64,000 bases of DNA from Alteromonadaceae bacterium Bs31 (GTDB lineage: Bacteria > Pseudomonadota > Gammaproteobacteria > Pseudomonadales > Cellvibrionaceae): assembly GCA_900177435.1 (NCBI GenBank), contig FXAI01000001.1:166039-230038 (forward strand), read 5' to 3'. The first letter of the stretch is position 1. The number at the start of each line of letters is the position of its first letter. The notes under the pieces are model-generated. The model was not told where the DNA came from, did no database searches, and was given only the letters and a program-made list of their open reading frames with translations. Positions 56,880 through 64,000 of the stretch are shown here, piece after piece. Made by a program: the position numbers and the translations under genes.

Positions 56880-58046
56880 ATGTTTGAATTAGTAGATAGT
56901 ATTCCGCAAAATGCGGTAATTAAAGTAGTGGGCGTTGGCGGTGGTGGTGGTAATGCCGTTAAACACATGATTCAAAATTCGGTGGATGGTGTTGAATTTA
57001 TATGCGCCAATACCGATGCACAGGCGCTGAAAGATATTGATGCCCGAACTGTACTGCAATTGGGCCACGGTATTACAAAAGGCCTGGGTGCTGGAGCGAA
57101 TCCTGAAATTGGTCGACAAGCGGCGATGGAAGATCGAGATAGGATCGTCGAAGTACTGGAAGGCGCTGATATGGTATTCATCACCGCAGGCATGGGAGGA
57201 GGTACAGGTACGGGTGGTGCCCCAGTTGTTGCGGAGATTGCAAAAGAACTGGGTATATTAACGGTAGCAATTGTGACTAAGCCGTTTCCATTTGAAGGCC
57301 GCAAACGAATGGCTCTTGCTGACGAAGGTATAAAACAATTGCAAGATCGTGTGGATTCTTTAATTACGATTCCAAACGAAAAGCTGTTAGCCGTTCTTGG
57401 AAAAGCAACAACATTATTGGATGCATTTAAAGCGGCCAACGATGTTTTATTGGGCGCTGTGCAGGGTATTGCAGATCTTATTATTCGCCCGGGCATGATC
57501 AATGTGGATTTTGCCGATGTGCGTACCGTTATGTCTGAGATGGGAATGGCCATGATGGGCAGCGGCAGTGCGACCGGAGAAAATCGAGCTCGCGAGGCGG
57601 CAGAAGCGGCAATTCGTAGTCCACTGCTGGAAGATATAAATTTGAATGGCGCTCGTGGTATTTTGGTCAATATTACTGCAGGTATGGATTTATCTCTGGG
57701 TGAATTTACCGAGGTTGGTGACACGGTTGAAGAATTTGCTTCAGGGGATGCCACTGTCGTAGTGGGTACTGTTATTGACCCAGATCTGAGCAATGAACTG
57801 CGTGTAACCGTTGTTGCGACAGGCTTGGGTGTTGAAGCTCGTGCGGAAAAACCAGCACCAACAAAAGTGGTAGTTGATAACACGCGTAAGTCCGATGGTC
57901 GAATTGATTATTCCGCTTTGGACCGACCCGCTGTTATGCGTACCCCTAAGCCCGAAAAAGCAGTAGTAGGGCAGGCTGCAGATGTTCGAGATAAAGACCT
58001 TGAGTATCTGGATATCCCGGCGTTTTTAAGAAGACAGGCAGATTAA
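56880..58046 (+). CDS. ftsZ: Cell division GTPase FtsZ
   Basis: A tubulin-like GTPase that builds the Z ring. The 388-residue product has [17 protein letters not shown], the tubulin signature [24 protein letters not shown] (T7 loop with catalytic Asp), and the C-terminal tail [12 protein letters not shown] that binds FtsA and ZipA. GGGGAAAGAGGGGAACTCTT precedes the ATG, with two usable ribosome sites. It ends the dcw run. Confidence 0.98.
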   Translation: MFELVDSIPQNAVIKVVGVGGGGGNAVKHMIQNSVDGVEFICANTDAQALKDIDARTVLQLGHGITKGLGAGANPEIGRQAAMEDRDRIVEVLEGADMVFITAGMGGGTGTGGAPVVAEIAKELGILTVAIVTKPFPFEGRKRMALADEGIKQLQDRVDSLITIPNEKLLAVLGKATTLLDAFKAANDVLLGAVQGIADLIIRPGMINVDFADVRTVMSEMGMAMMGSGSATGENRAREAAEAAIRSPLLEDINLNGARGILVNITAGMDLSLGEFTEVGDTVEEFASGDATVVVGTVIDPDLSNELRVTVVATGLGVEARAEKPAPTKVVVDNTRKSDGRIDYSALDRPAVMRTPKPEKAVVGQAADVRDKDLEYLDIPAFLRRQAD

Positions 58047-58305
58047 CGCCCATTACAGCGAGTAATTATTCTGAGTAGAGCCCCTCCAGGCAGATGAGTA
58101 ATTACTGTTGTGATGGATCTCCAGAGCGTTGTTTAAGCTGGGATGTTCGTAGCTGAGCGAGGCATTGAGTACCCCGCTCGTCCCGTTATCAGGGATACAC
58201 GGACGTGTTTGCCAATGCTTGCGATGATAAAGAGGCAGGAACTTTTCTGAACCTTTCTCTGTCGCAGCTTAAGTAGCGCTGATATAAGAGCCAGGAGCAA
58301 TAAGT

Positions 58306-58341
58306 ATGACGATGTTGTATCTGGCGCCTGAAAAAGTGTAG
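58306..58341 (+). CDS. Possible 11-residue leader peptide ORF
   Basis: ATG at 58306 lies eight bases after AGGAG (58293-58297) and is followed by eleven codons (MTMLYLAPEKV) and a TAG. Initiation context is good, but it is upstream of the predicted lpxC promoter, so it is not in that mRNA. It could be in the ftsZ transcript. No homology can be judged. Confidence 0.25.
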   Translation: MTMLYLAPEKV

Positions 58342-58502
58342 TCTCGAAGCCGACGCTTGAGACAAAGCTGTTCAGCTCGGGGGGAGGGTTTGTAGTTAGG
58401 TAATGGTGTTTTGTATTCGATAGCCTTGAAAATCGCTTATGGAATACACACTAATGCCAGCATACTTCCTTTAAAGTGCTGTTCAAAAAATATACTCTTT
58501 AG

Positions 58503-58531
58503 TTGGTTAGTGACTTGCCTTCTGCTAGAAT
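58503..58531 (+). promoter_or_regulatory. lpxC promoter
   Basis: TTGGTT (58503-58508) and TAGAAT (58526-58531) have an exact 17-base spacer. Transcription would start near 58538, about 33 bases before the lpxC ATG. Confidence 0.65.
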
Positions 58532-58570
58532 GCGCGCCGCTTTCCTGCCTACCCCGTGAGAAGAAACTGA

Positions 58571-59485
58571 ATGATCAAGCAAAGAACATTAAAAAACGAA
58601 ATACGTGCCACAGGAGTAGGCCTGCATACAGGGCAAAAGGTTTTATTAACCCTGAGACCTGCTCCTATCGATAGCGGTATTGTTTTTCGCAGGGTGGACC
58701 TAAATCCGGTGGTGGAAATTCAAGCCAAAGCTGAGAATGTAGGAGACACTACCTTATCTACCAGTTTGATGAATGGCGAAGTGAGAGTCTCCACGGTAGA
58801 GCATTTGCTGTCCGCGTTGGCCGGTCTTGGCATCGATAACGTCATTATTGAAGTCAGCGCCGATGAAGTGCCTATTATGGATGGCAGTGCTGGCCCCTTC
58901 GTTTTTCTGATTCAGTCTGCTGGTATACAAGAGCAGTCTGCGCCTAAGAAATTTATCCGCATTAAAAAGAAAGTCGTTGTTCGTGACGGGGACAAAGAAG
59001 CCTGTTTCCTGCCGTTCAACGGCTTCAAAGTGTCATTTGCCATCGATTTTGATCACCCTGTATTCAAGGGTAGAAAACTGGATGCCACGGTGGACTTTTC
59101 CAGTACCTCCTTTGTGAAAGAGGTTTCAAGAGCCCGCACTTTTGGTTTTATGCACGAAATTGAATACCTTCGTTCCAAGGGTTTGGCCAAGGGTGGCAGT
59201 GTGGATAATGCCATTGTGGTGGACAAGTACCGTATCCTCAATGACGAGGGGTTGCGTTACGAAGATGAGTTTGTAAAGCATAAAGTACTCGACGCTATTG
59301 GCGACCTCTATCTCTTAGGCACCAGCTTGATTGGCGAATTTCGAGCATACAAATCAGGCCACGGCCTGAACAATAAGTCGTTAAGACAGCTCATTCAGCA
59401 GGAAGATGCCTGGGAACTGGTGACCTTTGAAAACGATGAGGACGCCCCCATCTCCTACGTCAAGCCGCTGTTAGCGGCTTCCTAA
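58571..59485 (+). CDS. lpxC: UDP-3-O-acyl-GlcNAc deacetylase LpxC
   Basis: Zinc enzyme for the first committed step of lipid A synthesis. The 304-residue product starts [21 protein letters not shown], has zinc His in [15 protein letters not shown] and [10 protein letters not shown] (His and Asp), and the GHGLNNK loop. Catalytic Glu lies in MDGSAGPFV context as expected. Own promoter is present just upstream; ftsZ is 524 bases away. An upstream frame opening at 58411 in another phase is not coding. Confidence 0.97.
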   Translation: MIKQRTLKNEIRATGVGLHTGQKVLLTLRPAPIDSGIVFRRVDLNPVVEIQAKAENVGDTTLSTSLMNGEVRVSTVEHLLSALAGLGIDNVIIEVSADEVPIMDGSAGPFVFLIQSAGIQEQSAPKKFIRIKKKVVVRDGDKEACFLPFNGFKVSFAIDFDHPVFKGRKLDATVDFSSTSFVKEVSRARTFGFMHEIEYLRSKGLAKGGSVDNAIVVDKYRILNDEGLRYEDEFVKHKVLDAIGDLYLLGTSLIGEFRAYKSGHGLNNKSLRQLIQQEDAWELVTFENDEDAPISYVKPLLAAS

Positions 59486-59716
59486 TGCCTTCAAGGCATA
59501 CATCAATGGGATTATTGTCTCAAAAAGAATAATGTCTTGAAGCCTTGTGGCAAAATGTGCCATAGTTCAACGTATTTCGAGTCGCGTAGCTATCTTCAGA
59601 CGAGCGGTCTTGCGCTTTGCTGCGACTTGCACAACTATTACTATAATAGTCTGAGAATATTTTTAATGTTGTCAGGCAAAAGTCCTAATTTTGGCGCACT
59701 TGCGCATACATGACCA

Positions 59717-60649
59717 ATGAAGATAATAGTAGTTAGCAGACGCCACGGCAGTACCCGCAGTTTTACGCTGGGTGGTTGGACTCGTGCGTTGCTATCTGCG
59801 TGCATTGTTGGCATCCCGGTTGGTGCAGCGACTTTTGCTGTTACACAGATGTCCCATGATGACACCTCAGACGTTCTATCTAGCAAATCAGCCCAGGCTT
59901 GGGAAGAAACTCTCCAACAACAAGACGCCGCGATTGAAATCGCTAAGCAGGAAGCCGAGAAGAAGCTTGCTGCCATGACCTTACGCGTCGCTGAGCTTCA
60001 GGCCCGCTTGGTGCGTCTTGATGCTTTAGGTGAGCGCTTGACCACCATGGCCAAGCTGGATAACGGCGAGTTTGACTTCAGCCGCGTCCCAGCGCGTGGT
60101 GGGCCAGAGCAGGATCTGGAAGACACAGGATACGCAGCGCCGGACTTTCAGCAAGTGCTGGACCAATTGGGCGATCAGATAGATGATCGTCAGCAACAGT
60201 TAGATACACTTGAAGCGCTTATGGCGAAGCGCAAGCTTCAAAATGACGTCTTCCTCGCCGGCAGACCAATTAAGAAAGGTTGGATGTCCTCTCGCTACGG
60301 GCGGCGCAGCGATCCCTTCAGTGGTCGCATTGCTTGGCATGCCGGGGTGGATTTCGCCGGTAAAGAGGGTTCCGATGTGGTCGCTGTGGCCGCCGGAGTT
60401 GTCACATGGTCCGGAGATCGTTACGGCTATGGCACCATGGTGGAAGTTAACCATGGCAATGGTTTCACCACACGCTATGGTCATTGTAAAGAGAACCTGG
60501 TTAAAGCTGGCGACGTGGTCAAGAAGGGCCAGGTCGTGGCATTAATGGGCAGTAGTGGTCGCTCCACGGGGCCCCATGTTCATTTTGAAGTCTATAAAAA
60601 TGGCCGCACAGTCGACCCGGCCACCTATATTCATCGCGCAAGTCGATAA
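59717..60649 (+). CDS. M23 family metallopeptidase (LytM-type), membrane-anchored
   Basis: 310 residues. Residues 23-43 form a membrane helix (LLSACIVGIPVGAATFAVTQ), followed by a coiled coil at about 60-110 and the LytM domain at about 195-305. Zinc ligands are His and Asp of WHAGVDFAG and the second His of HVHFEV. Members cut peptidoglycan cross-links; some are activators instead, but this one keeps the ligands. The Pseudomonas order is lpxC, M23 gene, DUF721 gene, secA. The DUF721 gene is absent here; the next gene is secA. Confidence 0.88.
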   Translation: MKIIVVSRRHGSTRSFTLGGWTRALLSACIVGIPVGAATFAVTQMSHDDTSDVLSSKSAQAWEETLQQQDAAIEIAKQEAEKKLAAMTLRVAELQARLVRLDALGERLTTMAKLDNGEFDFSRVPARGGPEQDLEDTGYAAPDFQQVLDQLGDQIDDRQQQLDTLEALMAKRKLQNDVFLAGRPIKKGWMSSRYGRRSDPFSGRIAWHAGVDFAGKEGSDVVAVAAGVVTWSGDRYGYGTMVEVNHGNGFTTRYGHCKENLVKAGDVVKKGQVVALMGSSGRSTGPHVHFEVYKNGRTVDPATYIHRASR

Positions 60650-60721
60650 GTTGTACCTCTTCACCAGCAATCTTCATATTGCTCGGTCATAATATTCACC
60701 TTTTTCATCAAAGCAAATAAT

Positions 60722-60736
60722 GGGCGCCAATCGCCC
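60722..60736 (+). other. Short hairpin in the secA leader
   Basis: GGGCG (60722-60726) pairs with CGCCC (60732-60736) around CCAAT, 20 bases before the secA start and next to a weak ribosome site (GGTTGGAA). It could affect secA translation; no SecM-like gene is present. Confidence 0.3.
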
Positions 60737-60756
60737 GCATACTGGTTGGAATTCTT

Positions 60757-63474
60757 ATGTTAGGTAAAATCGTCAGGGCTGTCTTCGGCTCAAAAAATGA
60801 TCGTGAGCTGAAGAAAATGGGTAAAACTGTAAAAAAAATAAATGCATTGGAAGCGCAGATGGAAGCGCTATCCGATGACCAGCTCAAAGGGAAAACTGTA
60901 GAGTTTCGAGAGCGATACGATAAGGGGGAGACGCTCGACCAGCTGCTGCCAGAGGCTTTCGCAGCAGCTAGAGAAGCGAGTCGCCGAGCGATGGGTATGC
61001 GCCACTTTGATGTACAGCTGATTGGTGGCATCACCTTACATGAGGGCCGTATTTCAGAGATGAAAACGGGTGAAGGTAAAACCTTGGTGGCGACCCTAGC
61101 AGCCTACCTTAATGCCATTCCTGGTAACGGTGTACACATCGTTACCGTCAACGACTATCTTGCTCGTCGAGACTCTGAATGGATGAGGCCCGTGTACGAA
61201 GCGCTGGGTATGGCTGTTGGCTCCATCGTTTCTATGCAGGATCCCGAAGAGAAGCTCAAAGCCTATCAAGCGGATATTACCTACGGTACAAACAATGAAT
61301 ACGGCTTCGACTACTTGCGCGACAATATGGCGCTGCGAAAAGAAGACCGCATGCAGCGCCCATTATTCTACGCCATCGTGGACGAGGTGGACTCCATTCT
61401 GATCGATGAGGCGCGTACGCCCTTGATCATTTCGGGAGCTGCAGAAGATAGCTCTGCGCTCTACCAGAAAATTAATACCCTAATTCCGGCTTTGAAGCGT
61501 CAGTTTGAAGATAGCGAAGAAGAGGGGCACTTTACCATTGATGAAAAGCTCAGGCAGGTGGAGCTAACGGAAGCCGGACATCAGTTGGTAGAAGACATGT
61601 TAATTCGTGAAAAGATGCTTGAGGAAGATCAGAGCCTTTACCAGGCTGCCAATCTCGGGCTTCTACATCACATTCTCTCCGGTTTGCGAGCTCATCACCT
61701 CTACCAGCGCAATGTGGAGTACATCGTACAGAACAATCAGGTAGTTTTAATCGATGAGCATACCGGCCGGACTATGGCTGGTAGACGTTTGTCTGAAGGC
61801 CTGCATCAGGCCATTGAGGCGAAGGAGGGGGTGAATATCCAGGCCGAGAGCCAGACAATGGCTTCCACGACTTTCCAGAACTACTTCCGGCTTTATCCAA
61901 AACTGGCGGGTATGACCGGTACCGCAGATACCGAAGCTTTTGAATTTCGTCAGATCTACGGTCTTGATGTTGTCGTTATACCTACCAATAGACCTGTTTC
62001 GCGCAAAGACTTGAACGATCTTATCTATCTTAACGTTGAAGATAAATACGAAGCAATTATTGCCGACGTTAAAGAATTCAGAGAAAAAAATGCGCCGGTT
62101 TTAGTGGGTACTGCTTCGGTAGAGACTTCCGAAGAGATGTCCAAGCGCTTGGCAGATGCAGGTATTAAGCATGAAGTGTTGAACGCGAAACAGCATGCTC
62201 GCGAAGCCGATATTATTTCTGAGGCGGGTAGGCCGGGGAATGTGACCATTGCGACTAACATGGCTGGCCGGGGTACCGATATTGTGCTTGGTGGTAAATG
62301 GGAGGCCGAGATCGCTAAACTGGATAACCCCACGCAAGAACAAATCGATGCAATAAAATCGGACTGGGAGAAGCGTCACGATATTGTTATCGAAGCCGGC
62401 GGCTTACACATTATTGGTACCGAGCGACATGAATCTCGCCGAATCGATAATCAGCTAAGGGGGCGCGCAGGGCGCCAGGGTGACCCGGGTTTGTCCCGCT
62501 TTTACCTTTCCCTTGAAGACAACTTAATGCGCATATTTGCGTCCGACCGTATGCGCTCAATTATGCAAACGCTCGGTATGGAAAAAGGCGAAGCCATTGA
62601 GCACCGTATGGTGACCAACGCGATCGAAAAAGCACAGCGGAAAGTGGAAGCACGCAACTTCGATTATCGAAAACAACTACTCGAATACGATGACGTGGCA
62701 AATGATCAGCGTAGGGTTGTTTATGCACAACGAAACGACCTGCTGGATATGGAGGATATTGAAGAAGCGGTTACCGGTATTCGTACCGATGTGATTAGCG
62801 ATCAAATGGCAAGCTACATACCCCCTCAATCTGTTGAAGAGCAATGGGATATAGCTGGCTTGGAAAAGCGGCTGAGCGACGACTACGGCGTTCAACTACC
62901 TGTTCAGCAGTGGCTGGATGAGGATAAAAACCTGCACGAAGACAGCCTGCGTAACAAGCTTATTGAGGCGATGGACGAGTTCTACAAGAATAAGTGCGAA
63001 AGAATTGGCTCCATCATGCGCGCTCTGGAAAAACAATTAATGTTGCAGGTGTTGGATACCTTGTGGAAGGAACACCTGCAGAATATGGATAACCTGAGGC
63101 AGGGAATTAACCTGCGAGCCTATGCTCAGAAAAACCCAAAACAGGAATATAAAAGAGAGTCCTTTGCCCTGTTTGAGCAGTTGCTGGATAACTTAAAAAT
63201 GGATGTTACACGGGTGCTTTTCCGCGTTGAACCCATAAGTGAAGAACAGTATGCAGAGATGGAGCGCAGGCGTCAGGAGCAGGCTGAGCAGCAGAAATTG
63301 CAGGCGAAACACGCTGAATTTTCAGCCCTTGACGAGGCTGAAACGCCGGAATCGATGGAAGGCGTTAAACCAGAAAAACCCTATGTTCGCGGCAGTAAAA
63401 AAATTGGAAGAAACGACCCATGCCCTTGTGGCTCAGGGAAAAAATATAAATCCTGCCATGGCAAACTGGCATAG
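60757..63474 (+). CDS. secA: Protein translocase ATPase SecA
   Basis: The motor that pushes preproteins through SecYEG. The 905-residue product has the Walker A loop [13 protein letters not shown] (about 103-115), the DEAD-type [14 protein letters not shown], the [14 protein letters not shown] motif, the [21 protein letters not shown] motif, and the C-terminal zinc finger [16 protein letters not shown]. All domains expected for a proteobacterial SecA are present. argJ follows by 9 bases. Confidence 0.98.
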   Translation: MLGKIVRAVFGSKNDRELKKMGKTVKKINALEAQMEALSDDQLKGKTVEFRERYDKGETLDQLLPEAFAAAREASRRAMGMRHFDVQLIGGITLHEGRISEMKTGEGKTLVATLAAYLNAIPGNGVHIVTVNDYLARRDSEWMRPVYEALGMAVGSIVSMQDPEEKLKAYQADITYGTNNEYGFDYLRDNMALRKEDRMQRPLFYAIVDEVDSILIDEARTPLIISGAAEDSSALYQKINTLIPALKRQFEDSEEEGHFTIDEKLRQVELTEAGHQLVEDMLIREKMLEEDQSLYQAANLGLLHHILSGLRAHHLYQRNVEYIVQNNQVVLIDEHTGRTMAGRRLSEGLHQAIEAKEGVNIQAESQTMASTTFQNYFRLYPKLAGMTGTADTEAFEFRQIYGLDVVVIPTNRPVSRKDLNDLIYLNVEDKYEAIIADVKEFREKNAPVLVGTASVETSEEMSKRLADAGIKHEVLNAKQHAREADIISEAGRPGNVTIATNMAGRGTDIVLGGKWEAEIAKLDNPTQEQIDAIKSDWEKRHDIVIEAGGLHIIGTERHESRRIDNQLRGRAGRQGDPGLSRFYLSLEDNLMRIFASDRMRSIMQTLGMEKGEAIEHRMVTNAIEKAQRKVEARNFDYRKQLLEYDDVANDQRRVVYAQRNDLLDMEDIEEAVTGIRTDVISDQMASYIPPQSVEEQWDIAGLEKRLSDDYGVQLPVQQWLDEDKNLHEDSLRNKLIEAMDEFYKNKCERIGSIMRALEKQLMLQVLDTLWKEHLQNMDNLRQGINLRAYAQKNPKQEYKRESFALFEQLLDNLKMDVTRVLFRVEPISEEQYAEMERRRQEQAEQQKLQAKHAEFSALDEAETPESMEGVKPEKPYVRGSKKIGRNDPCPCGSGKKYKSCHGKLA

Positions 63475-63483
63475 GAGAACGTT

Positions 63484-64000
63484 ATGGCGGTTGGGGAAGC
63501 AAGCTGGCCAGAGATATATACGGTCGACGGGGTGAGATTGGGAGTGGCTGCGGCGGGGATTAAATACGAAAACCGCGATGATTTGCTGCTTATGGAAATT
63601 AGCGAGGGAAGCAGTGTTGCAGGTGTATTCACCCAAAATGATTTTTGCGCAGCACCGGTGCTTAGCGCCAAAAAAAATCTAAGTGAATTTACTCCCGGCT
63701 ATTTCATCATCAATTCAGGTAATGCAAATGCCTGTACTGGTGAGCCGGGGGACATGGCTGTTGAGGCCTGTCTGCAGGCTGTGGCTGAGGCCGGCGCTAC
63801 CAGTTCGGCTAAAGTACTGCCTTTTTCAACCGGGGTAATTGGTGAGGTACTACCTGCGGAGAAAGTCGTTAAGGCTCTGCCACAGGCCTTTGCTTCATTG
63901 AGTGAAGAAAACTGGCGCCTTGCGGCTGAAGCCATTATGACCACCGATACACGGCCAAAGGCGGTTAGTCGGAAAATAGATATCGACGGTGAAAGCATAA
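63484..64000 (+). CDS. argJ: Glutamate N-acetyltransferase / amino-acid acetyltransferase ArgJ, N-terminal part (cut)
   Basis: First 172 residues of ArgJ, which recycles acetyl groups in arginine synthesis and may also acetylate glutamate. It starts ATG at 63484 after TAGGAGAAC. The text shows GVRLGVAAAGIK, AGVFTQNDFCAAPV, IINSGNANACTGEPG, FSTGVIGEVLP and AIMTTDTRPKA, typical of ArgJ. The self-cleavage site (MAT) lies beyond the window. secA-argJ order matches Pseudomonas. Confidence 0.96.
   Translation, partial: MAVGEASWPEIYTVDGVRLGVAAAGIKYENRDDLLLMEISEGSSVAGVFTQNDFCAAPVLSAKKNLSEFTPGYFIINSGNANACTGEPGDMAVEACLQAVAEAGATSSAKVLPFSTGVIGEVLPAEKVVKALPQAFASLSEENWRLAAEAIMTTDTRPKAVSRKIDIDGESI

Larger units (their letters stand above)
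58047..58570. other. Long ftsZ-lpxC intergenic region
   Basis: 524 bases. It holds the 12-codon ORF and the lpxC promoter listed below. Several short imperfect stems occur (58140-58180, 58265-58282, 58367-58378) but no strong terminator was found. Confidence 0.55.

Noticed and set aside
56972-57883. A 303-codon open frame on the minus strand opposite ftsZ
   Set aside because: Low-complexity Ser/Pro/Ala-rich translation, no ribosome site, and fully inside ftsZ, whose product is certain. It is a codon-usage shadow.
58411-58674. An 87-codon plus-strand frame overlapping the lpxC start
   Set aside because: It is out of phase with lpxC, spans the lpxC promoter, and lacks a ribosome site.
59489-59503. 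Palindrome ATGCCTT-C-AAGGCAT after lpxC as a terminator
   Set aside because: The loop would be one base and no T-run follows, so it cannot be called a terminator; it may be chance.

Overview
The window is chromosomal DNA from a gammaproteobacterium of the Pseudomonadales/Cellvibrionales type, probably a marine Cellvibrionaceae-like organism. The reasons are gene order and protein similarity recalled from Pseudomonas: trpGDC-vfr-osmC-coq7; purD-purH-fis-dusB-prmA-accC-accB-aroQ-dsbD; argC-coiled-coil protein-bactofilin-erpA; rnpB upstream of mraZ; and a complete division/cell-wall (dcw) cluster followed by lpxC, an M23 peptidase, secA and argJ. The edge gene prsK suggests an exosortase A/PEP-CTERM system. 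No tRNA, rRNA, CRISPR array, prophage or insertion sequence was seen.

Layout. 1-3322 (minus): the N-terminal half of PrsK and a first DUF1631 protein. 3803-6298 (plus): trpG, trpD and trpC without trpE, ending in a terminator shared with the convergent cAMP-receptor gene vfr. 7319-9912: an OsmC-like protein, coq7 and a Ycf46-type AAA ATPase. 10164-11777: an accessory unit with a short membrane protein and a secreted zinc metalloprotease carrying a long C-terminal coiled coil, behind a promoter overlapped by a perfect TGTGA-N6-TCACA Crp/Vfr site. 11781-23376 (minus): purine, translation, fatty-acid, shikimate and thiol-redox housekeeping genes, with a two-copy 51-bp repeat between aroQ and dsbD. 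23551-25881 (plus): a lipoprotein, a PCu(A)C-type copper chaperone and a DUF2333 protein. 25885-34301: a PfkB sugar/nucleoside kinase, a second DUF1631 gene overlapping a PilZ gene, and a minus-strand run clcA-hemJ-thiD-hemL.

34558-41266: argC, a coiled-coil protein, a bactofilin, erpA with an IscR-like promoter site, an exported DsrE-like protein, the RNase P RNA gene, a cysteine-containing secreted protein of unknown function and a PAS-PAS hybrid histidine kinase. 41072-58046: the dcw cluster, with a sigma70-type promoter and four AGTGG boxes at 10-nt period (the MraZ operator), then mraZ-rsmH-ftsL-ftsI-murE-murF-mraY-murD-ftsW-murG-murC-ddlB-ftsQ-ftsA-ftsZ packed with short gaps or overlaps. 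58047-64000: a long leader with a 12-codon ORF, lpxC, an M23 peptidase, secA and the first part of argJ.

Most of the window is ordinary core genome. The parts that look least described are the metalloprotease unit and its Crp/Vfr site, the two DUF1631 genes, the secreted-protein/hybrid-kinase pair between rnpB and mraZ, and a few active-site departures (FtsI SSQ instead of SxN; ThiD GASS instead of GTGC). All family assignments come from reading motifs by eye; no database search was run.
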